Assembly: GCA_947457715.1 (NCBI GenBank)
Contig: CANGXK010000117.1
Span: 1 to 7,693, forward strand
Reading direction: 5' to 3'
Length of the DNA: 7,693 bases
Source: Gemmatimonadota bacterium
Lineage (GTDB): Bacteria > Gemmatimonadota > Gemmatimonadetes > Gemmatimonadales > Gemmatimonadaceae
The notes beneath the pieces are model-generated. The model was given only the letters and a program-made list of their open reading frames with translations. It ran no database searches and was not told the origin of the DNA. Positions 6,659-7,693 of the stretch are shown here, piece by piece; position 1 is the stretch's first letter; the number at the start of each line of letters is the position of its first letter. The translations under genes and the position numbers were made by a program.

Positions 6659-7030
6659 CTATTCGTTGCTGGCGTCGCTCGGGATCATGACCCAGCTGAG
6701 GATGGTACTGAGCATGCTCACCAGCAGCGCACCGAGAAGCGCATCCCAGAATCCACGGATGTGGAAGTCGACGCCAAGGCGCGACGCGAGGGCGCTGGTG
6801 AGCAGCAACATGGCCGCGTTCAGCACGAGGGTGAAGAGTCCCAGCGTGACGATCTGGATCGGAAACGAGAAGAACGACAGCACCGGCCGCACCAGCGTGT
6901 TCACGACACCGAACACGAGGGCCAGGCCGACAAGTCCCTGCCAGCTTCCGGTATAGCTGATGCCATCGAGGAACTGGGCGGCGCACCAGAGCGCGACGGC
7001 GTTAATGAGAAGTCGCAGAATGAGGGTCAT
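6659..7030 (-). CDS. Four-helix membrane protein, phage-holin-4/DUF360 family
   Basis: A 123-residue inner-membrane protein with four hydrophobic segments at about 3-21, 31-51, 56-80 and 95-116, the layout of the family named after a mycobacteriophage holin (Phage_holin_4_2, formerly DUF360). Family-like residues are visible: N10 in helix 1, NTLVRPVL (44-51), a P57 turn, LGLFTLVLN (63-71) and a GFWDALLGALLVS helix (93-105). Despite the name, most members are chromosomal, widespread and of unknown role, and nothing phage-like surrounds this one. The ATG at 7030 gives the typical MxLxLRLLINA start; a GTG at 7057 would add nine atypical residues. The gene converges on the second WYL gene (9-base gap) and diverges from the cardiolipin synthase gene with 8 bases between start codons, so its promoter must lie inside that neighbour. 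Confidence 0.82.
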   Translation of the reverse strand: MTLILRLLINAVALWCAAQFLDGISYTGSWQGLVGLALVFGVVNTLVRPVLSFFSFPIQIVTLGLFTLVLNAAMLLLTSALASRLGVDFHIRGFWDALLGALLVSMLSTILSWVMIPSDASNE

Positions 7031-7040
7031 GCCGAAACAT
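7002..7040 (-). other. Possible 12-codon leader ORF overlapping the holin-like start
   Basis: On the minus strand a good GGAGGT (7051-7046) stands 5 bases before an ATG at 7040-7038. That ATG opens a 12-residue frame (MFRHDPHSATSH, TAA stop at 7004-7002) out of frame with the holin-like gene and overlapping its start. The holin-like ATG itself sits 15 bases from that Shine-Dalgarno, too far for ordinary use. It could be a coupling or leader peptide, or chance. Confidence 0.25.
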
Positions 7041-7693
7041 GGCTGACCTCCGGGCACCTCGGGAAGTCCGCACCTATCGCGCGTGGGGAGCCGCCAGGCG
7101 GTTCACCGACGGCGTACGCGACTCGGCGTTCCGCGAACTCGTGCAGCTCATCGACGGCGGACCGATGCATCAATGTCCACCGCCCGTGCTGCTCCCCGAC
7201 GGCGTGCAGGCCTTTCAGGCGATGATTGCCGCGATAGATGCGGCACGTGACGAGGTCCTGCTGGAGACGTATATCTTGCGCGATGATCGGCTCGGCGAGT
7301 CGGTGCAGCATGCGATGATCCGCGCAGCCGCTCGTGGCGTGCGCACGAACGTGCTGGCCGACGCGGTTGGTTCGATGAAGACGGGCGATCGATTCTGGGA
7401 GACGTTGATCGGACAAGGCGTGGTGGTGCGTCACTTTCATCGCATGTGGCACCATCCGTTCGAGGCGCTCCGCCGGGATCATCGCAAGATTCTGGTATGC
7501 GATCGTCGCGTGGCCTTCACCGGCGGGATGAACATCGGGGAAGAGTATGGCTCGTCGGTTCGCGCGCGTCACGATGTCTGGCGAGACACGTTCGTTCAGG
7601 TCGAAGGGTCGGTGGCGCGGGAACTGGCAGCGGTTTTTGCCGAAGGGTGGGATCGCGCGCAGGGTCCCGATTTGCCCGGTCTCGAGTACGTGA
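7039..7693 (+). CDS. Cardiolipin synthase, ClsB-like phospholipase D family (partial)
   Basis: The visible 218 codons are the N-terminal half of a phospholipase-D-superfamily enzyme; the gene continues past the right edge. Such enzymes join phosphatidylglycerol to a second phospholipid to make cardiolipin at the inner membrane. The first catalytic HKD motif is complete: H148-R-K150-ILVC-D155, followed by GGMNIGEEY (162-170). Preceding sequence (LLPDGVQAFQAMIAAI, DEVLLETYILRDD, GVRTNVLADAVGS) closely resembles E. coli ClsB. Like ClsB, it shows no N-terminal membrane helices, unlike ClsA. The second HKD motif would lie outside the window. The ATG at 7039 is the only start codon after the in-frame stop at 7021 that retains the full N-terminus; GTG 7141 and ATG 7165 are alternatives. 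GAGGG at 7022-7026 lies 12 bases upstream. A general PLD-family hydrolase is the main alternative. Confidence 0.85.
   Translation, partial: MADLRAPREVRTYRAWGAARRFTDGVRDSAFRELVQLIDGGPMHQCPPPVLLPDGVQAFQAMIAAIDAARDEVLLETYILRDDRLGESVQHAMIRAAARGVRTNVLADAVGSMKTGDRFWETLIGQGVVVRHFHRMWHHPFEALRRDHRKILVCDRRVAFTGGMNIGEEYGSSVRARHDVWRDTFVQVEGSVARELAAVFAEGWDRAQGPDLPGLEYV

Noticed and set aside
6649..6660. AGCC-GGCG-GGCT as a bidirectional terminator between convergent genes
   Set aside because: The stem is only four base pairs and no T tract follows on either strand.
6659..7030. Prophage or lysis cassette suggested by the holin-like family name
   Set aside because: No endolysin, integrase or structural phage gene is present, and the family is common in bacterial chromosomes.

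Overview
The window is visibly GC-rich (most codons end in G or C), densely coding and bacterial. Genes are packed with gaps of 48 bases or less, and I see no mobile element, RNA gene or CRISPR array. A PafB/PafC-like regulator pair, MatB/MatC-like genes and many GTG/GCG-rich codons would suit Gemmatimonadota or a similar soil or water lineage. That assignment is a guess from general character, not from a marker gene.

Layout. (1) 1-88 is a left edge with no secure gene and a rough 10-base repeat. (2) 89-1252, minus strand, encodes a DHA1/TetA-like drug-efflux MFS transporter with a GTG start. (3) A divergent, tightly spaced plus-strand series runs from 1301 to 6649. It holds an unrecognised 156-residue protein, a malonyl-CoA-synthetase-like acyl-CoA ligase (matB-like), a MatC-family dicarboxylate/malonate carrier, and two overlapping WYL-domain regulators (PafB-like then PafC-like, ATGA overlap). 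(4) 6659-7030, minus strand, encodes a four-helix membrane protein of the phage-holin-4/DUF360 type. It converges on the second WYL gene with a 9-base gap. (5) 7039-7693, plus strand, is the N-terminal part of a ClsB-like cardiolipin synthase (first HKD motif visible) that runs off the right edge. Its start codon lies only 8 bases from the start of the holin-like gene on the other strand.

How the genes may work together. MatC-like uptake plus MatB-like ligation would import malonate (or a related dicarboxylate) and convert it to malonyl-CoA. No malonyl-CoA decarboxylase (MatA) is visible here, so the product could go directly to fatty-acid or polyketide synthesis, or MatA may be encoded elsewhere. 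The WYL pair has helix-turn-helix N-termini and ligand-sensing WYL domains. It probably forms one heteromeric or fused-like transcription factor, and its target cannot be read from this sequence. The holin-like protein and the cardiolipin synthase are envelope genes sharing a start region.

Most of the window is ordinary, well-formed chromosomal sequence. I did not find a clearly new system. The items most worth a second look are the unknown operon-leading protein, the mat pair without matA beside a PafBC-like pair, and the unusually compressed divergent start region at about 7002-7051.
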